Shown in pieces: positions 1 to 5,706 of a stretch of DNA of 14,067 nucleotides. This DNA is from an uncultured Collinsella sp. (GTDB taxonomy: Bacteria > Actinomycetota > Coriobacteriia > Coriobacteriales > Coriobacteriaceae): assembly GCA_900550185.1 (NCBI GenBank), contig URRN01000034.1, forward strand, positions 1 to 14,067, in the 5' to 3' direction. Positions within the stretch are counted from its first letter, which is position 1. Each line of letters begins with the position of its first letter. The translations under genes were made by a program, and so were the position numbers. Below the pieces are notes generated by a model. It saw only the letters and a program-made list of their open reading frames with translations, searched no databases and was not told the origin of the DNA.

Positions 1-204
1 ATCTTCCGCCGCCTGCTCAACGCGGCGCCCTACATGCTGCGTGCCGGCGGCCTGTTTGCCTGCGAGCTCTACGAGGGCGCGCTCGACGCCGCGGCCGAGC
101 TCTGTCGTCAAGCAGGCCTTTCGGACGTGCGTATCGTCCACGACCTCACCGATCGTCCCCGCATCGTTCGAGCCATCGTCACCGAGCCCAAACAGCGTAT
201 TTAA
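1..204 (+). CDS. prmC: PrmC (HemK), release factor glutamine methyltransferase, 3' end only
   Basis: The 5' part lies outside the window; the reading frame is open from base 1 and ends at TAA 202-204, leaving 67 residues. PrmC methylates the glutamine of the GGQ motif in release factors 1 and 2, using S-adenosylmethionine, in the cytoplasm. The visible part matches the end of the Rossmann methyltransferase fold: a GGLFACEL strand where the family has GG-x-L-x-x-E, a helix ending AAELCRQAGL, then VRIVHDLTDRPRIVRAIV, which corresponds to the family's closing DLAGRDRVV-like strand. The catalytic NPPY motif would lie upstream and cannot be checked. The nearby tsaC supports the call, because prmC and tsaC/sua5 are close neighbours in many Gram-positive genomes. 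A general methyltransferase is the main alternative. Confidence 0.85.
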   Translation: MFRRLLNAAPYMLRAGGLFACELYEGALDAAAELCRQAGLSDVRIVHDLTDRPRIVRAIVTEPKQRI

Positions 205-237
205 GCTTAATAAATAGACATTTGCGCAAGTTTGTCC

Positions 238-281
238 TTGCAATATACCGTAAAACTTCTACTATAGAAGGAGAAAGGTAT
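238..281 (+). promoter_or_regulatory. Possible promoter with overlapping palindromic operator of the toxin-antitoxin genes
   Basis: A perfect inverted repeat, CTTCTA (256-261), CTA, TAGAAG (265-270), lies just before the toxin start. A second, outer pair of arms, ATACC (245-249) and GGTAT (277-281), is exactly centred on the same base (263). The inner repeat overlaps a possible -10 box TACTAT (260-265), which has a possible -35 TTGCAA (238-243) at 16 bases. That pairing would start transcription near 272, inside the Shine-Dalgarno region, so the alternative TTGCGC (222-227) and TATACC (244-249) is also plausible. XRE antitoxins commonly repress their own operon by binding such a palindrome; that role here is inference. 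Confidence 0.45.
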
Positions 282-675
282 GTCAAATCAGCTGCATCGG
301 TACCGTATCGTGCTTGATTACATTGAACCTTGGCTTGATGAGCAGGATGAAGCTACGCTGAAGCAGATTTATGCAGACCTTTTGGTGCTCGAGAAGGAAG
401 GTCCCAGCCTTGGTCGTCCGCTGGTTGACCGCGTAAAGGGCTCGAAGCTTCATCATTTAAAGGAGCTGAGAGTGACGTCGTGTGGTGGGCAGGTGATTCG
501 CATCCTCTTCGCCTTTGACCCCAAGCGCCAGGCGGTATTGCTATTGGCGGGTGATAAGTCGCGAGCGGGATCGTCAAGGGCAAAATGGAACGGTTGGTAT
601 GCGATCAACATTCCAAGGGCCGAGCAAATATACCGTCGCCACGTAAGGAGGCTCGATCGAGATGGAACTGCATGA
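280..675 (+). CDS. RelE/HigB-type toxin, phage Gp49-like family
   Basis: Predicted toxin of a type II toxin-antitoxin pair. RelE-fold toxins of this group are usually ribosome-dependent mRNA endoribonucleases that stop translation. The 131-residue protein shows the family pattern in order: LGRPLVDRVKGSKLHHLKELR (44-64), the core strand VIRILFAFDP (72-81) with conserved R74, the strand QAVLLLAGDKS (84-94), and W103/W106/Y107 followed by IPRAEQIY. The ATG has a good AAGGAGA-type ribosome site 5-11 bases upstream. The gene overlaps the antitoxin start by 14 bases, which suggests translational coupling. Toxin before antitoxin is the HigBA order rather than the RelBE order. Base composition is more AT-rich than in neighbouring genes and the pair sits between prmC and tsaC, so recent acquisition is likely. 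Toxicity and cleavage target cannot be read from the sequence. Confidence 0.85.
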   Translation: MSNQLHRYRIVLDYIEPWLDEQDEATLKQIYADLLVLEKEGPSLGRPLVDRVKGSKLHHLKELRVTSCGGQVIRILFAFDPKRQAVLLLAGDKSRAGSSRAKWNGWYAINIPRAEQIYRRHVRRLDRDGTA

Positions 676-964
676 GTATATGGAATCTCGCGGGATAACA
701 CGCGACTCCATTACCGCCGAGCAGGAGAGGACTCGCGATCGTATCGAAGCCTATAAGCTTGCTCAGATTCGCAGGTTAAAAGATCTAACACAGGCGTCGG
801 TCGCCCAGTCGATGGGCGTTTCTCAAAAACGTGTATCCGAGCTCGAGCGTGGGGAGTTGGGTTCGATGAGGCTCGACACGCTGAGCAGGTACGCAGAGAG
901 CCTCGGCGGAAAACTGGTTGCAAGCATCGAGTTTCCCGATCGTACCGTTACGCTTGCGCGCTAA
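662..964 (+). CDS. XRE-family helix-turn-helix antitoxin (HigA-like)
   Basis: Predicted antitoxin partner of the overlapping toxin. The 100-residue protein has a charged helical N-terminus (about 1-35) and then an XRE-type helix-turn-helix: IRRLKDLTQASVAQSMGVSQ (36-55) continues into KRVSELERGE and a third helix around LDTLSRYAESLGGKL. The LTQ...VA..MGVSQ..VSELERG pattern is diagnostic of this DNA-binding fold. In the cell it should bind and neutralise the toxin, and bind DNA to repress the operon; the palindrome centred on base 263 is the obvious candidate site. The start is ATG 662, with Shine-Dalgarno AAGGAGG at 645-651 inside the toxin gene; an in-frame ATG at residue 7 is less well placed. 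It ends 148 bases before tsaC, with no clear terminator in between. Confidence 0.85.
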   Translation: MELHEYMESRGITRDSITAEQERTRDRIEAYKLAQIRRLKDLTQASVAQSMGVSQKRVSELERGELGSMRLDTLSRYAESLGGKLVASIEFPDRTVTLAR

Positions 965-1112
965 AAATCTTCAATTAACCCCCTCACTTTCACCGACTAC
1001 TAGAGCCGCTCACCAAACCAACATGCGCTCTGGGCAAATAGGTTGAACGTTTCGTGCGAGAATGCCCCACAGTAAACAAACTTGCACCAGAGCGTAAGGG
1101 GCTGGCATACAC

Positions 1113-1856
1113 ATGCAGACGGTCTATCGGGTATATGAGGGAACGCGCGAGCCGCATCGGCTTGCAGTCGAGCGCACGGCCGAGCTACTCGGTCGCGGCG
1201 GCCTGGCGCTTATTCCAACCGAGACGGTCTACGGTGTCGCCGTGGCGGTCAACGCTTTCTCGGATGCCGTTCCACAAGATACAAGTGAGCTTCTGCCGTG
1301 GCCGTGCGATCCGCAGGCCACCGTCAACGGCGCCGCGGTCCCCGCACTCGGTACCGGCTATCGTCGTATCTTTACTCTCAAGCAGCGCGAGCTCACCCAA
1401 ACGGTTGCCTGGCTGGTCGATGATGCCGAAGCACTCGACCGCTATGGCGTGGATATCCCTAATGAGGCCCGCGTGCTCGCCCGACGATGCTGGCCGGGTG
1501 CCCTGACTATCGTGGTCAAGGCGGCCCCCTGCGTGCCGACCTTTATGCGCGCCGCCGACGACACGGTGGCACTTCGCGCTTCGGCCTCGCCCGTGGTGCA
1601 AGCGCTCATCCGCACCTGCGGCAGCCCTCTTGCCTGCACTAGCGCCAACACGCATGGCGCGCCCGCGCCGGCAAGTTTTGTCACGGTGGAGGAGCGCATC
1701 CTGGAGGGGGTCGATGTGGCTGTCGACGCCGGTGAGACCCCGTGTCGCGACGCCTCAACCATCGTGTCGTTTCAGCACGGCGAGCTCCGGATCCTGCGCC
1801 AAGGCGCGCTTCCCGCATCAGAGATCGAACGGGTCCTGTCCGACCCGATGCAATAG
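1113..1856 (+). CDS. tsaC: L-threonylcarbamoyladenylate synthase (TsaC/Sua5/YwlC family)
   Basis: Makes threonylcarbamoyl-AMP from threonine, bicarbonate and ATP, the first step of the t6A modification at position 37 of ANN-decoding tRNAs. The 247-residue protein contains PTETVYG (35-41), the K-x-R pair (K90, R92), WPGALTIVV (127-135), R155 in VALRAS, and the SAN signature (177-179) followed by HGAPAP. The segment between PTETVYG and the K-x-R helix is about 30 residues longer than in typical family members (roughly residues 47-80, rich in Pro and Ala), and K-x-R is followed by Glu where Pro is usual. No separate SUA5 C-terminal domain is present, so this is the short TsaC/YwlC form. ATG 1113 is preceded by AAGGGG at 1096-1101. 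glpK follows after 13 bases, so the two probably share a transcript. Confidence 0.9.
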   Translation: MQTVYRVYEGTREPHRLAVERTAELLGRGGLALIPTETVYGVAVAVNAFSDAVPQDTSELLPWPCDPQATVNGAAVPALGTGYRRIFTLKQRELTQTVAWLVDDAEALDRYGVDIPNEARVLARRCWPGALTIVVKAAPCVPTFMRAADDTVALRASASPVVQALIRTCGSPLACTSANTHGAPAPASFVTVEERILEGVDVAVDAGETPCRDASTIVSFQHGELRILRQGALPASEIERVLSDPMQ

Positions 1857-1869
1857 AAAGGTGTAAGCG

Positions 1870-3411
1870 ATGTCGTTGAATCTAGGTAGCCTGGGTATGG
1901 AAGACGCCTCGTTTAGCTTTGGCGGTTCCTACATCATGGCGCTCGACTGCGGCACCACCTCGGTACTCGCGACCATCGTCGACGAGTACGGCTGCATCGT
2001 CGCCCAGGCGCGTCGTAGCGTCAAAACCAGCTTCCCGCGCCCCGGCTGGGTGGAGCAGGATCCCACGGAGGTGCTTGCCAGCCAGATCGGCGTGATGATG
2101 GAGGTTCAGTTTAAGAGCGGCATCCATTCTGACCGCATTGCCGCCATCGGTATCTCCAACCAGCGCGAGACCACGGTGGTGTGGGACCGCATAAGCGGCC
2201 AACCCATCTATAACGCCATCGTGTGGCAATGCCGTCGCACCGCACCTCTGATCGACGAGCTGGTCGAGCGGGGCGCAGAAGAGCTGGTGCGCTCCCGCAC
2301 GGGACTCACGCTCGATCCGTATTTCTCGGCTTCCAAGGTGCAGTGGATCCTCGACAACGTCGATGGTGCGCGTGAGAGCGCGGCGGCGGGCGACCTCATG
2401 TTCGGCACCATCGACACCTGGCTCATCTACAACCTCACCGGCGGTCAGGTCTTCGCCACCGACTACACCAATGCCAGCCGCACCGCGCTCTTTAATATCC
2501 ATACGCTCGATTGGGACGACGATCTGCTGGCGCTTTTCGACGTCCCGCGTTCCATGATGCCCGAGGTTCGTTGGAGCTCGGGCGACTACGGCCGCGTTGC
2601 GAGCGACATCATGACCAACATGCCACCCATCATGGGCGTGGCGGGCGACCAGCAGGCGTCGCTGTTCGGCCACTGCTGCTTCCATCCCGGCCAGACCAAA
2701 AACACCTATGGCACGGGCTGCTTTATGCTCATGAACACCGGCGACGAGATCGTCGAATCCAAGAACGGTTTGGTCTCCACGATCGGTATCGCCGCGGACG
2801 GCAAGATCAGCTATGCGCTCGAGGGTTCTATCTTTGCCGCCGGCTCAACCATGAACTGGCTGCGCAACAACATGGGCATCATCTCGAGCGTGAACGAGTC
2901 CGCGCAACTCGCCACTTCGATTAACGACAACGAGGGCTGCTACTTCGTTCCCGCCTTCGCAGGCCTGGGCGCTCCCTGGTGGGACCCGCATGCTCGCGGT
3001 ATCGTGTGCGGCCTGACCGGCGCCTCGAGTCGCGCGACCATTGTGCGTGCGGCTTGCGAGTCCATGGCCTACCAGAGCTATGACGTGCTGCGCGCCATGG
3101 AGCAGGACGTGGGACTTTCGATTGAGCGCCTGTCCGTCGATGGCGGTGCCTCGCGCAACGAGTTCATCATGCAATTCCAGGCCGATCTGCTGGATATCCC
3201 CGTGCTGCAGTGCGAGACGGTGGAGACCACGGCGATCGGCGCCGCGTACTTGGCGGGCCTTGCCGTCGGCTATTGGGAAGACCTGGAAGAGCTGGAGCAA
3301 AATGCCCAGATCGTTAGGACCTTCCTTCCCCACATGTCCGCCGGGCGCCGCGAGCAAAACCTTGCGGGCTGGCGTGATGCAGTCAGGCGCTCGCTCAGCA
3401 CCTCACAGTAG
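1870..3411 (+). CDS. glpK: Glycerol kinase
   Basis: Phosphorylates glycerol to sn-glycerol 3-phosphate with ATP, feeding glycolysis and phospholipid synthesis. The 513-residue FGGY-family protein aligns over its full length with GlpK. It has the phosphate loop ALDCGTTS (24-31), NQRETT (97-102) with the substrate Arg/Glu pair R99/E100, VWQCRRTA, LDPYFSASKVQW, the catalytic aspartate D260 in GVAGDQQASLFG, and the C-terminal ATPase motif VDGGASRNEF. Position 27 is Cys where most glycerol kinases have Gln. The loop that carries the HPr-phosphorylated His in low-GC Gram-positives reads MPEVRWSSGDYGR, without His, so control by HPr is unlikely. ATG 1870 has AAAGGTG six bases upstream; it gives a leader of about 18 residues before the family's usual start, and ATG at residue 23 (1936) is an alternative. 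No glpF or glpD lies nearby. Confidence 0.95.
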   Translation: MSLNLGSLGMEDASFSFGGSYIMALDCGTTSVLATIVDEYGCIVAQARRSVKTSFPRPGWVEQDPTEVLASQIGVMMEVQFKSGIHSDRIAAIGISNQRETTVVWDRISGQPIYNAIVWQCRRTAPLIDELVERGAEELVRSRTGLTLDPYFSASKVQWILDNVDGARESAAAGDLMFGTIDTWLIYNLTGGQVFATDYTNASRTALFNIHTLDWDDDLLALFDVPRSMMPEVRWSSGDYGRVASDIMTNMPPIMGVAGDQQASLFGHCCFHPGQTKNTYGTGCFMLMNTGDEIVESKNGLVSTIGIAADGKISYALEGSIFAAGSTMNWLRNNMGIISSVNESAQLATSINDNEGCYFVPAFAGLGAPWWDPHARGIVCGLTGASSRATIVRAACESMAYQSYDVLRAMEQDVGLSIERLSVDGGASRNEFIMQFQADLLDIPVLQCETVETTAIGAAYLAGLAVGYWEDLEELEQNAQIVRTFLPHMSAGRREQNLAGWRDAVRRSLSTSQ

Positions 3412-3457
3412 GGCTGCGATGGGCTGCTCGATACAACAAACCGCTAAACTAATGCAT

Positions 3458-3513
3458 GGCGTGCGGCGGCAACATTGCTGCACGCCTTGTCAGCAAGGCC
3501 GTTTTGCGGCCGC
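3458..3513 (+). promoter_or_regulatory. Overlapping hairpins in the upp leader (possible attenuator)
   Basis: Two hairpins compete for the same bases. Hairpin 1 pairs 3458-3467 with 3477-3486 (10 bp including one G-U pair, 9-base loop). Hairpin 2 pairs GCCTTG (3484-3489) with CAAGGC (3494-3499) around a TCAG loop and is followed by CG and TTTT (3502-3505), resembling a weak intrinsic terminator. They share bases 3484-3486, so both cannot form fully. A third small stem, GGCCG/CGGCC (3497-3501 and 3507-3511), overlaps a NotI site. This could be an upp attenuator or simply the glpK 3' end. No PyrR-type binding loop is recognisable and no confident promoter is visible upstream. Confidence 0.4.
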
Positions 3514-3534
3514 AACGAAAGGGGCAATCAATCC

Positions 3535-4182
3535 ATGACCGTCACCTACGATGCGTCCCGTGTGACGCTTGTCGATCACCCGCTCGTCCAGCACAAGCTG
3601 TCGATCCTGCGCGACAAAAACACCGGCACCAACCAGTTCCGTCAGCTCGTGCGCGAACTCGCGCTTTTTGACGGCTACGAGGCCATGCGCGACCTGCCTA
3701 TGGAAGACATCGAGGTCGAGACCCCCATCACTACCGCCACGTTCAAACAGCTTGCTGGCAAGAAACTCGCCATCGTGCCCATCCTGCGTGCGGGCCTTGG
3801 CATGGTCGACGGCATCCTCGACCTGGTGCCCTCCGCTCGCGTGGGCCACATCGGCATGGAGCGCGACGAGGTTACCCACGAGCCGCACGAGTATTACTGC
3901 AAGATGCCCAAGGATATCGACCAGCGCATCTGCCTGGTCGTCGACCCCATGCTCGCCACGGGCGGTTCGGCCGAGATGGCCATTAGCTACCTGCGCGAGC
4001 GCGGTGTCAAGGACATCCGCATGCTGTGCATCGTCGCGGCCCCCGAGGGCCTCAAGTCGCTGACTGAGAAGGACCCTGATGTGCATATCTATACCTGCGC
4101 CATCGACGATCATCTCAACGAGGCGGCCTACATCGTTCCCGGCCTGGGCGACGCCGGTGACCGCATCTACGGCACGCTCTAG
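3535..4182 (+). CDS. upp: Uracil phosphoribosyltransferase
   Basis: Converts uracil and PRPP to UMP and pyrophosphate in pyrimidine salvage; cytoplasmic. At 215 residues from ATG 3535 it has about the usual family length. Visible features are the N-terminal VTLVDHPLVQHKLSILRDKN, IVPILRAGLGMVDG, the PRPP-binding loop VVDPMLATGGSA (135-146, with D137), and the C-terminal uracil-binding YIVPGLGDAGDRIYGT. The reading frame is open further upstream (an ATG at 3475), but that start would add 20 residues with no family counterpart, whereas ATG 3535 has AAAGGGG at 3518-3524. It lies between glpK and the ATP synthase operon, the usual place for upp in Gram-positives. A 281-base gap with its own promoter separates it from atpI. 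Confidence 0.96.
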   Translation: MTVTYDASRVTLVDHPLVQHKLSILRDKNTGTNQFRQLVRELALFDGYEAMRDLPMEDIEVETPITTATFKQLAGKKLAIVPILRAGLGMVDGILDLVPSARVGHIGMERDEVTHEPHEYYCKMPKDIDQRICLVVDPMLATGGSAEMAISYLRERGVKDIRMLCIVAAPEGLKSLTEKDPDVHIYTCAIDDHLNEAAYIVPGLGDAGDRIYGTL

Positions 4183-4223
4183 TCGCTGGGCTAAGACGGC
4201 CGCGGCTGCAAATACGAAGAAAC

Positions 4224-4260
4224 GGTGCGCGCGGACGAACAAAAGGCGACCGCGCGCACT
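4224..4260 (+). terminator. GC-rich hairpin after upp, possible transcription terminator
   Basis: A perfect 10-bp stem pairs GTGCGCGCGG (4225-4234) with CCGCGCGCAC (4250-4259) around a 15-base loop, and a G-U pair (4224/4260) can extend it. It lies 42 bases after the upp stop and upstream of the atp promoter, where a terminator is expected. The following bases (TCCTGTTAACG) are not a proper T tract, so it may be a weak or factor-assisted terminator, or a 3'-end stabilising hairpin. Confidence 0.45.
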
Positions 4261-4374
4261 CCTGTTAACGGACGTTTTGCCCTGCAGGGTTCGAGAAAAA
4301 CGTATTACCGTACCTGCGGCATAAAGAAGGTCTTAAGAAAACGAACAGGTGCGTATTAACCGATGCTTTTTCGG

Positions 4375-4402
4375 TTGTACTTTAGCGATTGGCTCGTACA
4401 AT
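4375..4402 (+). promoter_or_regulatory. Sigma-70-type promoter of the ATP synthase operon
   Basis: The -35 box TTGTAC (4375-4380) and -10 box TACAAT (4397-4402, five of six consensus bases) are 16 bases apart, in a comparatively AT-rich stretch between upp and the atp genes. Predicted transcription start is about 4408-4411, giving a leader of roughly 55 bases before the atpI-like gene. TTGTAC and GTACAA (4396-4401) form a perfect inverted repeat spanning the promoter. A hairpin AACCGA/TCGGTT (4358-4363 and 4371-4376) overlaps the -35 box. Either dyad could serve a regulator, but that is speculative. Confidence 0.7.
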
Positions 4403-4463
4403 AGTCACCAATGTTTGGCGGGAACTGTTCTGTGAAGCGTTAAAAAGGAAAGTGAGGACGCCA

Positions 4464-4775
4464 GTGTTTCAGATAGCCGATCTGCTCGCTATCGTTGCAG
4501 GCGCCATCGCGGGCGCAATTGCCTTCCTTCCCTTTGTCTTTACGCTCAAGCCGGTTCTTGACGATAAACAGAATGCGGACATGCTCAAGGGTATGGTGAG
4601 TCTGGCGGTCTCGGCAATCGCCCTGCTCGTCTTTACCTTGGTTGTGTTTGTGTTGTTCGGAGAGGCATTTCGCATGTTCCTCCTGGGCGAGGCGATCGGC
4701 TTCGTGGCCTTTATGGCCGCCTGCACGGTTCGCGTCGCCAAGGCGCTGCGAGATCCTCATGAGGTCGAAAGGTAA
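4464..4775 (+). CDS. Small membrane protein in the AtpI position
   Basis: First gene of the ATP synthase operon. From GTG 4464 it encodes 103 residues with three hydrophobic segments (about 5-29, 43-66 and 71-91) and a short charged C-terminus (RVAKALRDPHEVER). The place before atpB is that of atpI/uncI, whose product in other bacteria helps assemble the c-ring or transport Mg2+. I do not recognise a clear AtpI sequence signature, so the name rests on position and topology. An in-frame TTG at 4389 would add 25 residues but lies upstream of the predicted transcription start; GTG 4452 is too close to the ribosome site. GTG 4464 has GAGGA at 4454-4458. atpB starts three bases after the TAA stop. 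Confidence 0.65.
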   Translation: MFQIADLLAIVAGAIAGAIAFLPFVFTLKPVLDDKQNADMLKGMVSLAVSAIALLVFTLVVFVLFGEAFRMFLLGEAIGFVAFMAACTVRVAKALRDPHEVER

Positions 4776-4778
4776 GTC

Positions 4779-5582
4779 GTGGAAATTTTTGAAAAGCTGC
4801 CTGATGAGATTAATCATCTGGTCAGCGAGTTCAGCTCCACCCCTGTCGTGGGCGATCTGAGCTGCGGCATCACGCAGTACTCGTTTTGGCTGATCGTCTC
4901 CACGATCGTGCTCCTGATCGTCCTGGCCGTGTTCAAGAAGAAGCAGACCCTGGTTCCCAAGGGCTTCTTCGTCAACGGTTTCGAGTACATCATCGAGTAC
5001 GTCGAGAACGATATCGGCAAGGGCGTCGTGGGTGAGAACTGGAAGAAGCACTTCCCGTTCCTGTGCTCGCTTTTCCTGTTCATCCTGATCAATAACATGA
5101 TCGGCCTGATCCCGGGAATGAAGCCCGGCACCGGCGCAATCGGCTCCACCGCCGCGCTCGCCATCTTCGCTTTCGTGTACTTCATCTACTACGGATGCAA
5201 GGCTCACGGCGTGATCGGCTACATCAAGAGCCTCGCCCCGCAGGGCGTGAGCTTCCCGATGAACGTGCTCGTGTGGGTCGTCGAGCTTTTCTCGACCTTC
5301 CTGCGCCTCATCACGCTCGCCGTCCGTCTGTTCTGCAACATGTTTGCAGGACACGTGGTCATGGGCTCGTTCGCCATCATGGCGAGCATGTTCATGCAGC
5401 CGCTGCTTCAGCAGGTTTCCGCGGCCCACGCCGTCGGCGCCCTGCCTTCGCTGGCCTGGCTTGCCATCCTCATCCTGATCTATGCGATCGAGCTTGTGGT
5501 CGGCGCCATCCAGGCTTACGTCTTCACGGTTCTTACCGCCGTGTATGTCTCCGAGGCAGAGGAGGTCGCGGAGGAGGAGTAG
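4779..5582 (+). CDS. atpB: ATP synthase F0 subunit a
   Basis: Forms the proton half-channels beside the c-ring of the membrane F0 sector. The 267-residue protein is strongly hydrophobic with at least five membrane segments. It carries the signature helix ELFSTFLRLITLAVRLFCNM (169-188) continuing into FAGH. R183 is the essential arginine that faces the c-subunit carboxylate, and R176 matches the family's preceding conserved arginine. The residue after LF is Cys where Gly or Ala is usual. An N-terminal outside segment of about 35 residues precedes the first helix, and the tail is acidic (VSEAEEVAEEE). GTG 4779 is supported by GAAAGG six bases upstream. It is followed by the only sizeable gap inside the operon (124 bases). 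Confidence 0.97.
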   Translation: MEIFEKLPDEINHLVSEFSSTPVVGDLSCGITQYSFWLIVSTIVLLIVLAVFKKKQTLVPKGFFVNGFEYIIEYVENDIGKGVVGENWKKHFPFLCSLFLFILINNMIGLIPGMKPGTGAIGSTAALAIFAFVYFIYYGCKAHGVIGYIKSLAPQGVSFPMNVLVWVVELFSTFLRLITLAVRLFCNMFAGHVVMGSFAIMASMFMQPLLQQVSAAHAVGALPSLAWLAILILIYAIELVVGAIQAYVFTVLTAVYVSEAEEVAEEE

Positions 5583-5594
5583 TCTTCCATTCGC

Positions 5595-5690
5595 GCCTTA
5601 AAGGTAAGGCAATTCGTTAAACCGCCGGTGCCCGTACCCATGGAGCCCGGCAGTTATAAAAAGGTTATCCTGCGTGAAATAAGACACGCA
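5595..5690 (+). promoter_or_regulatory. Three successive hairpins between atpB and atpE
   Basis: Three small dyads lie in the 124-base intergenic region. GCCTTA/TAAGGC (5595-5600 and 5605-5610) has a 4-base loop. GCCGG/CCGGC (5624-5628 and 5647-5651) has an 18-base loop. TGCGTG/CACGCA (5671-5676 and 5685-5690) has an 8-base loop and ends just before the atpE ribosome site. None is followed by a T tract, so termination is unlikely. A plausible role is mRNA processing or stability that raises expression of subunit c, needed in many copies per complex; this is inference. Confidence 0.4.
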
Positions 5691-5706
5691 CGACAAAGGA
5701 GGAATC

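Noticed and set aside
1043..1076. TTGAAC as a possible -35 box for tsaC
   Set aside because: No acceptable -10 box lies 15-19 bases downstream.
3475..3534. Upstream ATG for upp giving 235 residues
   Set aside because: The extra 20 residues have no family counterpart and overlap the leader hairpins; ATG 3535 has a proper ribosome site.
4389..4463. TTG start adding 25 residues to the AtpI-like protein
   Set aside because: It would overlap the -10 box and lie upstream of the predicted transcription start, and it has no ribosome site.
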